This document shows positions 8,621-16,560 of a stretch of 62,785 nucleotides of DNA, piece by piece. The position numbers and the translations under genes are program-made. This DNA comes from an uncultured Porphyromonadaceae bacterium. GTDB taxonomy: Bacteria; Bacteroidota; Bacteroidia; Bacteroidales; Muribaculaceae. How positions within the stretch are numbered: position 1 is the stretch's first letter; each line of letters begins with the position of its first letter. Where the stretch lies: the NCBI GenBank assembly GCA_937901905.1, contig CALDIF010000030.1:1-62785 (forward strand). The letters run 5' to 3'. Below the pieces are notes generated by a model. It did no database searches, was not told the origin of the DNA, and saw nothing but the letters and a program-made list of their open reading frames with translations.

Positions 8621-9364
8621 TTACTGTTGTTGATTGCTATTACGATTCCACAACTGTATGTCACGTTGTTGTTGATAGACAAGAAATGCCTTCCCTAGCC
8701 CCAACAGCAGGACGATGCTGCTGAGCGCGACCATGGCACTGCTGTCGACAACGAAGAAGAACAGCATCGCTCCCAAGCCGATTGCAATGAGTTTTATCGC
8801 TCCGTCATACCGCGGCCATTGTGATATGGGCAGTGGAGGAGGTGTCCCGATGGGGGGGGCGGTCATGTTGGGCATGAGCACCGGTGGTTGTTGAGGCGAC
8901 TGGACACCGGGTGGCATGGTGGAGCCGAGCACATCGGCGGGCAGGCGATAGTTGTTTTCGATAGCCTTTTCAATCATGCGATAGTGGGCACGCCTGTTGA
9001 AGTAGTACACCAGCATGCCGCCGATAGCGATAAGGAATAGAACTATCCACTTGACTTGGTCGCGGACAGAGTCGGCTTCGTGGCGCATGGTGAGATTGCG
9101 TTGATAGTCGGCATCGTAGTAGTCGTTGCGTGTAATCACCGTGTCGTCAAGCAAATTCTTGATGAGGGAGCCCAAACCGCCCGAACCGCCATAAATGCTG
9201 ACCGTGTCATCGCCATCGATGATGGTTATCTTGTCGTTAGAGATGGCAACGTGGGAACCGTCCTTATCGCTCACTATGGTGTCGGGGGCACTCACCTGTG
9301 CCGACGCGAAAGCGATAGCCGCTGCTGCGAAAAGTGAAACAAGTCGAAATCTTAATACTGTCAT
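8621..9364 (-). CDS. DUF6249-like membrane protein
   Basis: The 247-residue product has a signal peptide (about 1-22, ending ASA-Q) and a periplasmic segment with repeated Asp/Thr-rich beta strands (about 25-100). A membrane helix (about 104-120) follows, then a cytoplasmic motif HYRMIEKAIENNYRLPADVL. A proline-rich linker leads to a pair of membrane helices (about 190-230). The IEKAIENNYRLP segment resembles DUF6249 proteins of Bacteroidota, which I recall next to ECF sigma genes. The function is unknown. It is the first gene of the sigma operon and could be the sensor. The upstream 9365-9523 shows no clear promoter. Confidence 0.65.
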   Translation of the reverse strand: MTVLRFRLVSLFAAAAIAFASAQVSAPDTIVSDKDGSHVAISNDKITIIDGDDTVSIYGGSGGLGSLIKNLLDDTVITRNDYYDADYQRNLTMRHEADSVRDQVKWIVLFLIAIGGMLVYYFNRRAHYRMIEKAIENNYRLPADVLGSTMPPGVQSPQQPPVLMPNMTAPPIGTPPPLPISQWPRYDGAIKLIAIGLGAMLFFFVVDSSAMVALSSIVLLLGLGKAFLVYQQQRDIQLWNRNSNQQQ

Positions 9365-9523
9365 GGTCGTTATTTTTAGTTTGTTATTAGCGATTTACAT
9401 GCATTAGACGCGACAACGCCTACAACAGGTTGCATGCGTTGCCGAAAAATTTTTTATAAAACTGCAATAATACCTTGTTTTCGTGATGCAACCGCATCTG
9501 AAAACCGACAGTTGAGCACCTCT

Positions 9524-10885
9524 CTATTCAGTGCCGGTCAATAGCCCCATCATCGTGAATGTGCCGAAGATGAGATAAGCCGACCACTTGTTCAACGTTT
9601 TGGTTCGCTCACTATATTTCGTGGCGAGGGCGGGAAAACCGTCTTGGAAATATTTGTCGGTTTGGTAGGAGCACCATAGCGCATACCCTGCGACAGGCAA
9701 GGAAAAGACGCTGCAGCACATTACCGATAAGACAAGCAGCAACACGCACGTTTGTCGATAGTTGTCGGGTGCGCTGCTTGTGAACCTGCGATTGTCGGGT
9801 TGTTGTGTTTGCGGTTGTGGTTGTTGCCACGGCTGCTGCCACGGTTGTTGTTGCTGTCGTCGACGAGGTTGTGATTGTTGTTGGCGTCGACGAGGCTGTG
9901 ATTGGGTTGTGGGTTGAGTGGGTTGTGTGGGTTGTTGGGTCGTGGGCTTCGCTTTAGGCTGAGCCTTGGGTTGCGGTTGAAGCTGTGACTGAACCGGTTG
10001 CAGCGGCATGAGTAATACTCCGGCGCGCTGTGCCTCGGCTGCGATGAGCGACTCTGCCTGAGCCTCGGTGAAACCGATAGCCTTGCACTCGTCAAACAAT
10101 AACTGATGTTGTTCGGGCAGGACAACCTTGGTGGCACCTAAGCCGAGTCGCACTATTTTCTCTTTCACCGGTGCAAACCGTTGCAACATCAGTGACGTGT
10201 TGTATTGCTTGCGCTTTGTTTCATCGGTGAGAATTGTGCGGCAAAAGCCCAACAAGTCGACCATTGCCACCTTGCGGTCGTTGTTGATGCGTGGTGACCA
10301 CTCGGCATACAGCCTGCTGTGTGCATCGGTGATGGTTTGAGTGGAGGCGTTGGAACGTACACCCAAAACGTCGTACAAGTCCTTGTGTCCCACGGTGGCA
10401 AGGTGGGTAACGATGCGGTTCCATGTCGTGTTGTCGAGTTCTTCCCCTTGCCCTAAACTACTCTCGACAGGTTTTGTCGGTGTTGAGGTAGTCACCCCGA
10501 GAATTTGTAAAATATCGGTGTCGCTCAACATGTCGTACTTCTCGTCAAGGTCTTTGAGCACCTCGGGGTCAATGCGTCCGCCCGGCGCGTAGAACGCACC
10601 GTCCTTGAGGACTTCGTCGGCTTGGCGTTGTCGCTCCGCCTTGACGCGCACGATGTATTCGTTTGCGTGTCGGCGCAGCAAATCATCGGCTTGTGGCGAC
10701 TGCAGTGTGGCACTCGCTTTTTTCAACTCTGCCAAGTCGGCTTTTTGGGCGGCAGTGAGGAAGTTGATACGACGGTTCAAGTCGCGAATACGCGCCACGA
10801 GCGCGTCGGCGACTTGCTGCTTGGTATATCCCTTGATGGGATTGATGTCAAGGGCGGCAAACAGGTTGAACTCGTTCTTATCCAT
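9524..10885 (-). CDS. J-like domain protein with C-terminal CD225/dispanin-like membrane domain
   Basis: The 453-residue product has three parts. The N-terminal part (about 1-140) is charged and helical. A J-like segment (about 165-235) starts DLYDVLGVRSNAS and ends LTDETKRKQYN, but the HPD tripeptide needed to stimulate Hsp70 is absent. A Gln/Pro/Arg-rich linker (about 300-370) precedes the last part, which has a Cys-containing hydrophobic hairpin (CCSVFSLPVAGYALWCS) and a second helix near the end (WSAYLIFGTFTMMGLL). The hairpin pattern is that of CD225/dispanin domains. The start is ATG 10885, 8 bp past the preceding stop; a TTG at 10897 is the only earlier option. It forms a pair with the GYF_2 gene. 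Confidence 0.6.
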   Translation of the reverse strand: MDKNEFNLFAALDINPIKGYTKQQVADALVARIRDLNRRINFLTAAQKADLAELKKASATLQSPQADDLLRRHANEYIVRVKAERQRQADEVLKDGAFYAPGGRIDPEVLKDLDEKYDMLSDTDILQILGVTTSTPTKPVESSLGQGEELDNTTWNRIVTHLATVGHKDLYDVLGVRSNASTQTITDAHSRLYAEWSPRINNDRKVAMVDLLGFCRTILTDETKRKQYNTSLMLQRFAPVKEKIVRLGLGATKVVLPEQHQLLFDECKAIGFTEAQAESLIAAEAQRAGVLLMPLQPVQSQLQPQPKAQPKAKPTTQQPTQPTQPTTQSQPRRRQQQSQPRRRQQQQPWQQPWQQPQPQTQQPDNRRFTSSAPDNYRQTCVLLLVLSVMCCSVFSLPVAGYALWCSYQTDKYFQDGFPALATKYSERTKTLNKWSAYLIFGTFTMMGLLTGTE

Positions 10886-10893
10886 CGACAACG

Positions 10894-11532
10894 TCAATCA
10901 ATATCAATGCCGGCGGTCTGCATCTCGCGAAGTATTTCTTCCCATTGAGTCGTGTCAAGATTTCGCATGTAAAACATACTCGCCACGACACCCAGGACAA
11001 GCAATGCTGCGGTGATAATGGCGCACCATTGGGCCGTCTTGCTATAGTTGACTGCCTCGGGAGCACCCACCAAATTGGCATCGGCAGTCTTGCCACTGTA
11101 TATCACGCCGATGACACCCGAAATGACAGCAATGGGATTGGCACAACAACAGCACACGACCGATGCTATCAACAATAACCAGTTAATGACCTTGTAGTCA
11201 CTTACCATAGGTGCCCGGTATTGCTGTTGTGAACCAAAAGCCTGTTGGTAAGGTTGCTGATACGGCTGCTGTTGATACGGCTGCTGTTGATACGGCTGCT
11301 GTTGATACGGCTGCTGCTGATACGGCTGTTGTTGGTACGGTTGCTGCTGTGTTTCTTGTGTGTGAGGGGTTGCGCCAAGCAGTGTCACCAATTCGGGAAC
11401 CTCGCTTGCCGACTTCCACGATGACATCGTTTCGCACCACACTAACGAGTTAATAGTCAGCCCGTGTGATAACAATTCTTGGGGCTCGAAAGGACCTACC
11501 GGCTTGCCCCTATCTGCAATATAATACTTCAT
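10894..11532 (-). CDS. GYF_2 domain protein with CD225/dispanin-like membrane domain
   Basis: The 212-residue product starts with a GYF_2 (DUF4339) domain: MKYYIADRGKPVGPFEPQEL and LVWCETMSSWKSASEVPEL (about 1-50). A linker of tandem PYQQQ units (about 65-92) follows. It ends in a dispanin-like unit: a helix with VVCCCCANPIAVISGVIGVIYSGK, a short loop with NYSKTAQW, and a second helix (about 168-190). GYF_2 domains are thought to bind proline-rich peptides, so the linkers of this protein or its neighbour are candidate ligands. That is inference. The gene is the first of a two-gene operon. Confidence 0.72.
   Translation of the reverse strand: MKYYIADRGKPVGPFEPQELLSHGLTINSLVWCETMSSWKSASEVPELVTLLGATPHTQETQQQPYQQQPYQQQPYQQQPYQQQPYQQQPYQQPYQQAFGSQQQYRAPMVSDYKVINWLLLIASVVCCCCANPIAVISGVIGVIYSGKTADANLVGAPEAVNYSKTAQWCAIITAALLVLGVVASMFYMRNLDTTQWEEILREMQTAGIDID
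11261..11350 (-). repeat. 15-bp coding minisatellite (six units)
   Basis: Plus-strand units TACGGCTGCTGTTGA repeat six times in phase; the first three are identical and the last three diverge by one to four bases. In the gene they encode QQPYQ-type pentapeptides. Because the unit is a multiple of three, copy-number change would alter linker length without a frameshift. Confidence 0.9.
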
Positions 11533-11562
11533 GTTTGTTTAGGGTATAGACAAGTTAGCGCA

Positions 11563-11594
11563 CAAAATTATGAATTTTTCAAGATATAGTCAAG
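11563..11594 (-). promoter_or_regulatory. Promoter of the dispanin-like gene pair
   Basis: The minus-strand -7 box TAATTTTG (11563-11570) has CTTG (11591-11594) 20 bp upstream. It overlaps the last codons of the dockerin-like gene, whose TAA stop is part of the -7 box. Confidence 0.6.
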
Positions 11595-12092
11595 AATGAT
11601 GTTAACATCAGCCGCATTTACCGCGTTGTCGTTGTTTACGTCAAGGTGAGGTTGTGCGGCAGTGATGGTGTAAATTGCCGGTCCGACCACGTTACTCTCG
11701 TCGCTCACTGTTTGGTCGTTGTAGATGTAAGTCACCATGGCGAGGAACTCATCGCCTTCGTTCAAGTCGGCATGGACAAAGCGCTCGGTAACCGTCGTTC
11801 CGGCAGGCACCTCGACTTGGCGAGTCACCGAAGCGTGAAATCGGGTGATTTGCATGAACCCCAAGTCTACCACACGATATAATTCAACCGACATACGACC
11901 GCTATAATCCTCAACGGTGATGTTGGTTGCCGTGACTTCGATTGTAGCCTGCGGAGCCGGCACGCGTGCCTCGCCGGTGTTGGTGTCTGCCTCGAGTATT
12001 ATGCTTGCCAATTCAAGCGGATTGACCGGCTCGTCGGCGGCTGTGGCTGTCAAGGTCCACAATGCCGTGATTAATATGAGTAGATGTTTCAT
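11568..12092 (-). CDS. Small secreted protein with C-terminal dockerin-like repeat
   Basis: The product from ATG 12092 is 174 residues with a signal peptide (about 1-19, MKHLLILITALWTL then TATAA). A beta-rich middle follows. The C-terminal tail LDVNNDNAVNAADVNIILDY matches one dockerin type I calcium-binding loop and helix. Bacteroidales proteins with such tails usually have no cohesin partner, so the role may be calcium-dependent folding or surface display. The middle resembles no family I know. An in-frame ATG ten codons upstream is less likely because it would put polar residues before the signal peptide. Confidence 0.7.
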   Translation of the reverse strand: MKHLLILITALWTLTATAADEPVNPLELASIILEADTNTGEARVPAPQATIEVTATNITVEDYSGRMSVELYRVVDLGFMQITRFHASVTRQVEVPAGTTVTERFVHADLNEGDEFLAMVTYIYNDQTVSDESNVVGPAIYTITAAQPHLDVNNDNAVNAADVNIILDYILKNS

Positions 12093-12127
12093 TGTCTGAT
12101 ATAACAGATATGGTGTTTTCACATTAT

Positions 12128-13255
12128 CTATCTATTGCGTTCACACAGGTTGTTTATAAAATTAAGCCAACGCTCGACCACGACACTCACGTCGTTGTGT
12201 CGCACTACAAAGTGGCGTGCGCAGTCTCCCATGCTTGTCAACTCGTCGCGATGGTCGACAATCCACTCCAAACGGCGGTCTATGTCGTCGGGCACGGTGG
12301 GGTCAACGTTGACAATGGGACGCAGTTCACGCTCTCCTATAAAGTCGTAATACTCGGGCTCTCCGCCTGTCACGGCAACAAGCCCTAATGACATTGCGAG
12401 CAGCGCATTGGTGGCGGGAGTGTAACTGTATATTTGGTCAAGCAGCACATGGCAGTCACTCATCATTGATACGTAGCGTTCGAATGGAACGTTCTCAGCC
12501 ACAATCAGTTCGGCCTCTCGGGGTCGGCGCGATACCACGCGTCGTGCAGCCTCGAGCAACCTGTCGGTGCCCTTGACGACGGTGCGGTCGCGTTGCACTC
12601 CAATAAAAAATCGCACGAGACCTCCGTTGTAAGCGGTGTGTGGCGTGTAGTGCGAAGTCTCAATGGGAATGCCGGCGTAGGCGAGTGGTATATCGGGTGC
12701 TTGTGCCTCGTAGGCGGCATGGTACTCGTACAGTGCCGTCACCGCGCCGTCGATGGTGTCAAGCAGGTGCTCGCCGTAACGAACCATAGAGGGCAGTTGC
12801 CAATTCTCTTGATGTTGGGCGTGGTATTCGTTTGAGCCCACATACGGCGACGGTTTGTCGCCGAGCCTGTAATCGCTGTAACGAAATGTGACTCCGTCAT
12901 GGCATGCCCTGTAGTACACTATGTCGGTTCCTAACGCGCTGAGCACGACGAGCCGGTTGTTGCGTTTGAGCGTGTCAAGCACCGGACGTAGCCGTGCCGG
13001 CTTGAGCGACAGGAAATGATGTCCGCACAACACGACCACGTCGTAGCCTCGCCATGACCTCATGTGCCACAACAAGCGAGCCACATATCCCACCGTACCC
13101 GACACCCCTTTGCCACGAGTGAGGTCAACATCGCGAGCGGTATCCATCCAGCGAGAGCCGTCGGACACCACAACGCAATCGTGACCGCGAGACCGTAATC
13201 CCGCGGCCAACGTGTTGTGCATGTTGCTCGCGTCGCCAACGAATAACCACTTCAT
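12128..13255 (-). CDS. Glycosyltransferase-like protein (GT4-type fold)
   Basis: The 375-residue product begins MKWLFVGDASNMHNTLAAGL, a Rossmann-type start with a phosphate-binding loop. The C-terminal half has FIGVQRDRTVVKGTDRLLEAA and HVLLDQIYSYTPATNALLAMS with GGEPEYY, in the places where GT4 enzymes bind the sugar nucleotide. The usual EX7E glutamates are not clear. It probably acts on surface glycans; the substrate is unknown. I prefer ATG 13255 because family members start with the phosphate-loop strand. An ATG at 13291 directly abuts the gyrB stop and is the alternative. Lying directly after gyrB suggests read-through. Confidence 0.7.
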   Translation of the reverse strand: MKWLFVGDASNMHNTLAAGLRSRGHDCVVVSDGSRWMDTARDVDLTRGKGVSGTVGYVARLLWHMRSWRGYDVVVLCGHHFLSLKPARLRPVLDTLKRNNRLVVLSALGTDIVYYRACHDGVTFRYSDYRLGDKPSPYVGSNEYHAQHQENWQLPSMVRYGEHLLDTIDGAVTALYEYHAAYEAQAPDIPLAYAGIPIETSHYTPHTAYNGGLVRFFIGVQRDRTVVKGTDRLLEAARRVVSRRPREAELIVAENVPFERYVSMMSDCHVLLDQIYSYTPATNALLAMSLGLVAVTGGEPEYYDFIGERELRPIVNVDPTVPDDIDRRLEWIVDHRDELTSMGDCARHFVVRHNDVSVVVERWLNFINNLCERNR

Positions 13256-13291
13256 CTGTTTCCGAGCGGGCTTGTCAAGTAAAGAAGACAA

Positions 13292-15283
13292 TCAGGTGTC
13301 CAGGTTGGCGTAGGTGGCGTTATCCTCAATGAACTTGCGACGAGGCTCAACGTCTTCACCCATCAGCATAGAGAAGATGCGGTCGGCTTCGGCAGCATCG
13401 CTGATGTTGACCTTCTTGAGCAGTCGGTTCTCGGGGTTCATCGTCGTGTCACGCAGTTGCTCGGCGTTCATCTCACCGAGACCCTTGTACCGCTGTATGC
13501 GACACGCCTCTTGGTTGCCGTCGGCATACTTGTCAATGAACTGTCGCAACTGCATCTCGTTCCAGCAGTATTCCTCCACCTTGCCTTTCTTTGCCGAAAT
13601 TTTGTACAATGGGGGGCTGGCGATGTAGAGGTAGCCGTTCTCGATGATAGGACGCATGCGACGGAAGAAGAAGGTCATCAATAGTGTGGCGATGTGAGCG
13701 CCGTCGACATCGGCATCGGTCATGATGATGATGCGGTGATAACGCAACTTGGACAGGTTCGCCTCCTTGGGGTCGTCCTCGGTGCCGATGGTAACGCCCA
13801 ATGCGCGGAAGATGTTAACCACCGACTCGCTCTCGAACACCTTGTGATCCATCACTTTCTCCACGTTGAGAATTTTACCGCGCAAGGGCAATATTGCCTG
13901 GTACTGGCGGTCGCGCCCCTGCTTGGCGCTACCGCCTGCCGAGTCGCCCTCCACGAGGAATAGTTCGCACTTTGCCGGGTCGCGACTCGAGCAATCGGCC
14001 AACTTGCCGGGCAGTCCGCCACCTAATAGCGGCGACTTGCGTTGCACTTTCAGGCGCGCACTCTCGGCAGCATGGCGTGCAGTAGCGGCAAGAATGATTT
14101 TCTCAACGATGATTTTCGCTTGTCCGGGGTGTTCCTCAAGATAGGTAGTCAACGCGTCGCGCAGGCTTGTTTCAACGGCTCCTATCACCTCGGTATTGCC
14201 TAACTTGGTCTTGGTTTGTCCCTCGAACTGAGGCTCCAAAACCTTCACCGAGATAACAGCCGTCAAACCTTGACGGAAGTCCTCGGGCTTTATCTCCACT
14301 TTAGCCTTTTCCAACATCTTGTTGTCCTCGGCGTAACGCTTTAGGGTCGAACCCAAGCCACGGCGGAAGCCGGTAAGGTGCGTGCCGCCCTCGATGGTGT
14401 TGATGTTGTTGACAAAGGAATATACATTCTCGTTGAACGACGTGTTATAGGTCATCGCGACCTCCACGGGGATACTGCCACGCTCGCTCGTGATGTGTAT
14501 CACGTCGCTGATAAGCGGCTCCTTATTCGAGTCGATATAGCGGACAAACTCGTCGAGTCCTGTCGCGCTGTAGAACTTCTCGAAGCGCGGTGTTCCCTGC
14601 TCGTCAAGTTGGCGCAAGTCGGTCAAGGTGAGGGTCACGCCGGCATTGAGATAAGCCAGGTCGCGCAATCTCGTTGCCAAGATGTCGTACTCGTACACTA
14701 TAGTTTGGAAAATCGTGTCGTCGGGGTGAAATTTCACCGTTGTTCCGTGGTCGCTTTGTGCACACTCGCCCACCACAGCCACGGCACCGAGCGGCTTGCC
14801 ACGACTGTACTCCTGGCGATAAATAACACCCTCGCGACGCACCTCGGCGCACAAGTAGTCACTCAAGGCGTTCACGCAACTCACGCCCACGCCGTGCAAT
14901 CCGCCACTCACCTTGTAACTGCCTTTGTCGAATTTGCCGCCTGCATGCAACACCGTCATGACCACTTCCAGTGCACTCTTGTGTAATTTCTCATGCTCGT
15001 CCACCGGAATGCCGCGACCGTTGTCGCTCACGCTAACCGAGTTGTCCTCGTGTATGGTCACTTCGATCGTGTCGCAATAGCCGGCAAGAGCCTCGTCAAT
15101 AGAGTTGTCAACCACCTCGCTGACGAGATGATGCAAACCCTTGATGTGAGTGTCGCCGATGTACATTGAGGGGCGTTTGCGCACCGCCTCCAAGCCTTCG
15201 AGTACTTGAATGTTATGGGCAGAATAATCCTCGGGCTGCCCTGTCCCTGTCTGAATTTCGTCTACGTTATATTCTTCGGCCAT
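13292..15283 (-). CDS. gyrB: DNA gyrase subunit B
   Basis: ATPase subunit of the type II topoisomerase that introduces negative supercoils. The 663-residue product has the GHKL ATPase motifs SEVVDNSIDEALAG, VSDNGRGIPV and GGLHGVGVSCVNALS. The TOPRIM domain has LVEGDSAGGSAKQGRDR and the metal-binding IIMTDADVDGAHI. The C-terminal motif is QRYKGLGEMNAEQL. QRYKGLGEMN and the length favour GyrB over ParE. I start at ATG 15283 (MAEEYNVDEI); an ATG nine codons upstream is possible but lacks family support. Confidence 0.96.
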   Translation of the reverse strand: MAEEYNVDEIQTGTGQPEDYSAHNIQVLEGLEAVRKRPSMYIGDTHIKGLHHLVSEVVDNSIDEALAGYCDTIEVTIHEDNSVSVSDNGRGIPVDEHEKLHKSALEVVMTVLHAGGKFDKGSYKVSGGLHGVGVSCVNALSDYLCAEVRREGVIYRQEYSRGKPLGAVAVVGECAQSDHGTTVKFHPDDTIFQTIVYEYDILATRLRDLAYLNAGVTLTLTDLRQLDEQGTPRFEKFYSATGLDEFVRYIDSNKEPLISDVIHITSERGSIPVEVAMTYNTSFNENVYSFVNNINTIEGGTHLTGFRRGLGSTLKRYAEDNKMLEKAKVEIKPEDFRQGLTAVISVKVLEPQFEGQTKTKLGNTEVIGAVETSLRDALTTYLEEHPGQAKIIVEKIILAATARHAAESARLKVQRKSPLLGGGLPGKLADCSSRDPAKCELFLVEGDSAGGSAKQGRDRQYQAILPLRGKILNVEKVMDHKVFESESVVNIFRALGVTIGTEDDPKEANLSKLRYHRIIIMTDADVDGAHIATLLMTFFFRRMRPIIENGYLYIASPPLYKISAKKGKVEEYCWNEMQLRQFIDKYADGNQEACRIQRYKGLGEMNAEQLRDTTMNPENRLLKKVNISDAAEADRIFSMLMGEDVEPRRKFIEDNATYANLDT

Positions 15284-15452
15284 AAACCTAAAATTATTTG
15301 CTTTCGGCAAGGTGTCGCCTTGCCCGTAATTTCAACCGCCTGCGACAAGAGTGCTGACCTGTCGCGCGACGTGCAGTGATGCTATTGTGCTATTAATCAG
15401 CCGATTGTATGCTGTTGTCGGTGAGCGTCGGCAGTCAACGCATAAAAGCATA

Positions 15453-15460
15453 CAAAATTA
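15453..15460 (-). promoter_or_regulatory. -7 box of the gyrB promoter
   Basis: Minus-strand TAATTTTG lies 170 bp upstream of the gyrB start. The -33 element is weak (TTTC near 15481-15484). The leader of about 165 nt has no motif I recognise. Confidence 0.55.
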
Positions 15461-15753
15461 CAAAAAAAATGCGATATACCGAAATTTGCCTCAACTTTTT
15501 TCCTCGTAGAGGAACTTCTACATTATCTGCAATGTGATGATTCCGGCAGATGAGTCGCCCATCGGGCGACGATATAGTGTCTGCGCTGCCCCACTTGTCG
15601 CGCTATCGCGCTCCAAACGGGGTTACACAGATGCTTCGACCTCGGGTCGAAAAAGTGTTATACGCAAGGCCATATTCGCAAGAAAACAGACGTAAGTAGA
15701 CGTGAGGAAATAGGATTGGAGCCCTATAATCTGCTAATGCTAAAAAAAAATTG
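15461..15753. other. Non-coding stretch between gyrB and mtgA with short hairpins
   Basis: No gene is visible. The stretch contains two short perfect hairpins: GTCGCCC-ATC-GGGCGAC (15554-15570) and TCGACC-TCG-GGTCGA (15636-15650). It also contains one copy of the ACAGACGT/TAGACGTG repeat core (15686-15704). The segment CCTCGTAGAGGAACTTCTAC near 15502 partly resembles the 85-bp repeat at 22744-22829. This looks like decayed repeat DNA. Confidence 0.5.
15686..15704 (+). repeat. Dispersed ACAGACGT-N3-TAGACGTG core, copy 1
   Basis: The 8-base left arm (15686-15693), 3-base spacer and 8-base right arm (15697-15704) match the cores at 45471-45489 (inverted) and 61825-61844. Confidence 0.6.
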
Positions 15754-15761
15754 TATCTTTG
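15754..15761 (+). promoter_or_regulatory. -7 box of the mtgA promoter
   Basis: TATCTTTG is a full -7 match 62 bp before the mtgA start. I see no good -33 TTTG. It rules out any start for mtgA upstream of about 15768. Confidence 0.6.
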
Positions 15762-15822
15762 CAGCCGTTTCGGTCGGTTGCCTATGGTGGCCGGCGATGA
15801 CGAGTTGCTTGTAGACAGCATA

Positions 15823-16560
15823 ATGATGAAGCGATTTATATTACTCTGGTTGAGAAATATTTTAATCTTTTTCTTTGCGAGCACGTTCACCGCGACTTTG
15901 TTGTGGAAGTGGGTGCCGGTGTACCTCACTCCACTGATGATAATGCGCGCCGTTGAGCATGTGGCGGGCGGACATCTGCCACGTCTTCACGCGCGGTGGG
16001 TGTCGTTGGACGAGATGAGCGACAATGCACCACAGGCAGTGCGTGCCGGTGAGGATCAGCGTTTTCTTGACCACAACGGCTTTGACGCAACCGAGGTGAA
16101 GAAGGCTATTGCCGAGGCGAAGCGGGGAAAACGTCAGCGCGGAGCAAGCACTATAAGCCAGCAGACGGCTAAAAATGTGTTCTTGTGGAATGGGCGCAGT
16201 TGGTTGCGCAAGGGGCTTGAGGTGTATTTCACCGTGATGATAGAGGTCGTTTGGGGTAAGACGCGCATCATGGAAGTCTACCTCAACGTTGCCGAGACGG
16301 GCGACGGTATTTACGGCTTCGAGGCAGTGAGTCGTCTCCATTTCAATAAGGGAAGCAACGCGTTGACCGAGGCTAATGCCGCCTTGATAGCCGCCACGTT
16401 GCCCAATCCGCGCGAGCGCGACAGCGCGCACCCGACACCCTATTTGAAAAAACGTGAGCGACAAATCGTCAAGCAGATGCACAATCTCTTGCCGTGGCAC
16501 AAGGACCTTGTCGCCCACAACTTGATTGATACCGATGGAAACGACGTTAAAGGCAAATAG
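15823..16560 (+). CDS. mtgA: Monofunctional biosynthetic peptidoglycan transglycosylase
   Basis: Polymerises lipid II into glycan strands in the periplasm. The 245-residue product is of typical MtgA length, with one membrane anchor (about 6-30). GT51 motifs are present: EDQRFLDHNGFD with the catalytic Glu, GASTISQQTAKNVFLW, RKGLEVYFTVMIEVVWGK, and ETGDGIYGFEAVSRLHFNK. The start MMKRF at 15823 (or 15826) places the anchor at the N terminus. A frame extending upstream would enter the -7 box. The 3' end overlaps the first acyltransferase gene by 26 nt. Confidence 0.93.
   Translation: MMKRFILLWLRNILIFFFASTFTATLLWKWVPVYLTPLMIMRAVEHVAGGHLPRLHARWVSLDEMSDNAPQAVRAGEDQRFLDHNGFDATEVKKAIAEAKRGKRQRGASTISQQTAKNVFLWNGRSWLRKGLEVYFTVMIEVVWGKTRIMEVYLNVAETGDGIYGFEAVSRLHFNKGSNALTEANAALIAATLPNPRERDSAHPTPYLKKRERQIVKQMHNLLPWHKDLVAHNLIDTDGNDVKGK

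Noticed and set aside
11261..11350. Tandem repeats as a possible CRISPR array
   Set aside because: Units are 15 bp with no spacers and are in frame within a gene; no cas genes are nearby.
14378..14986. Open frame of 202 codons opposite gyrB
   Set aside because: Antisense shadow of conserved ATPase and transducer motifs of GyrB.
15603..15929. Minus-strand open frame between gyrB and mtgA
   Set aside because: No domain, and it overlaps the mtgA promoter and the first 107 bp of the gene.
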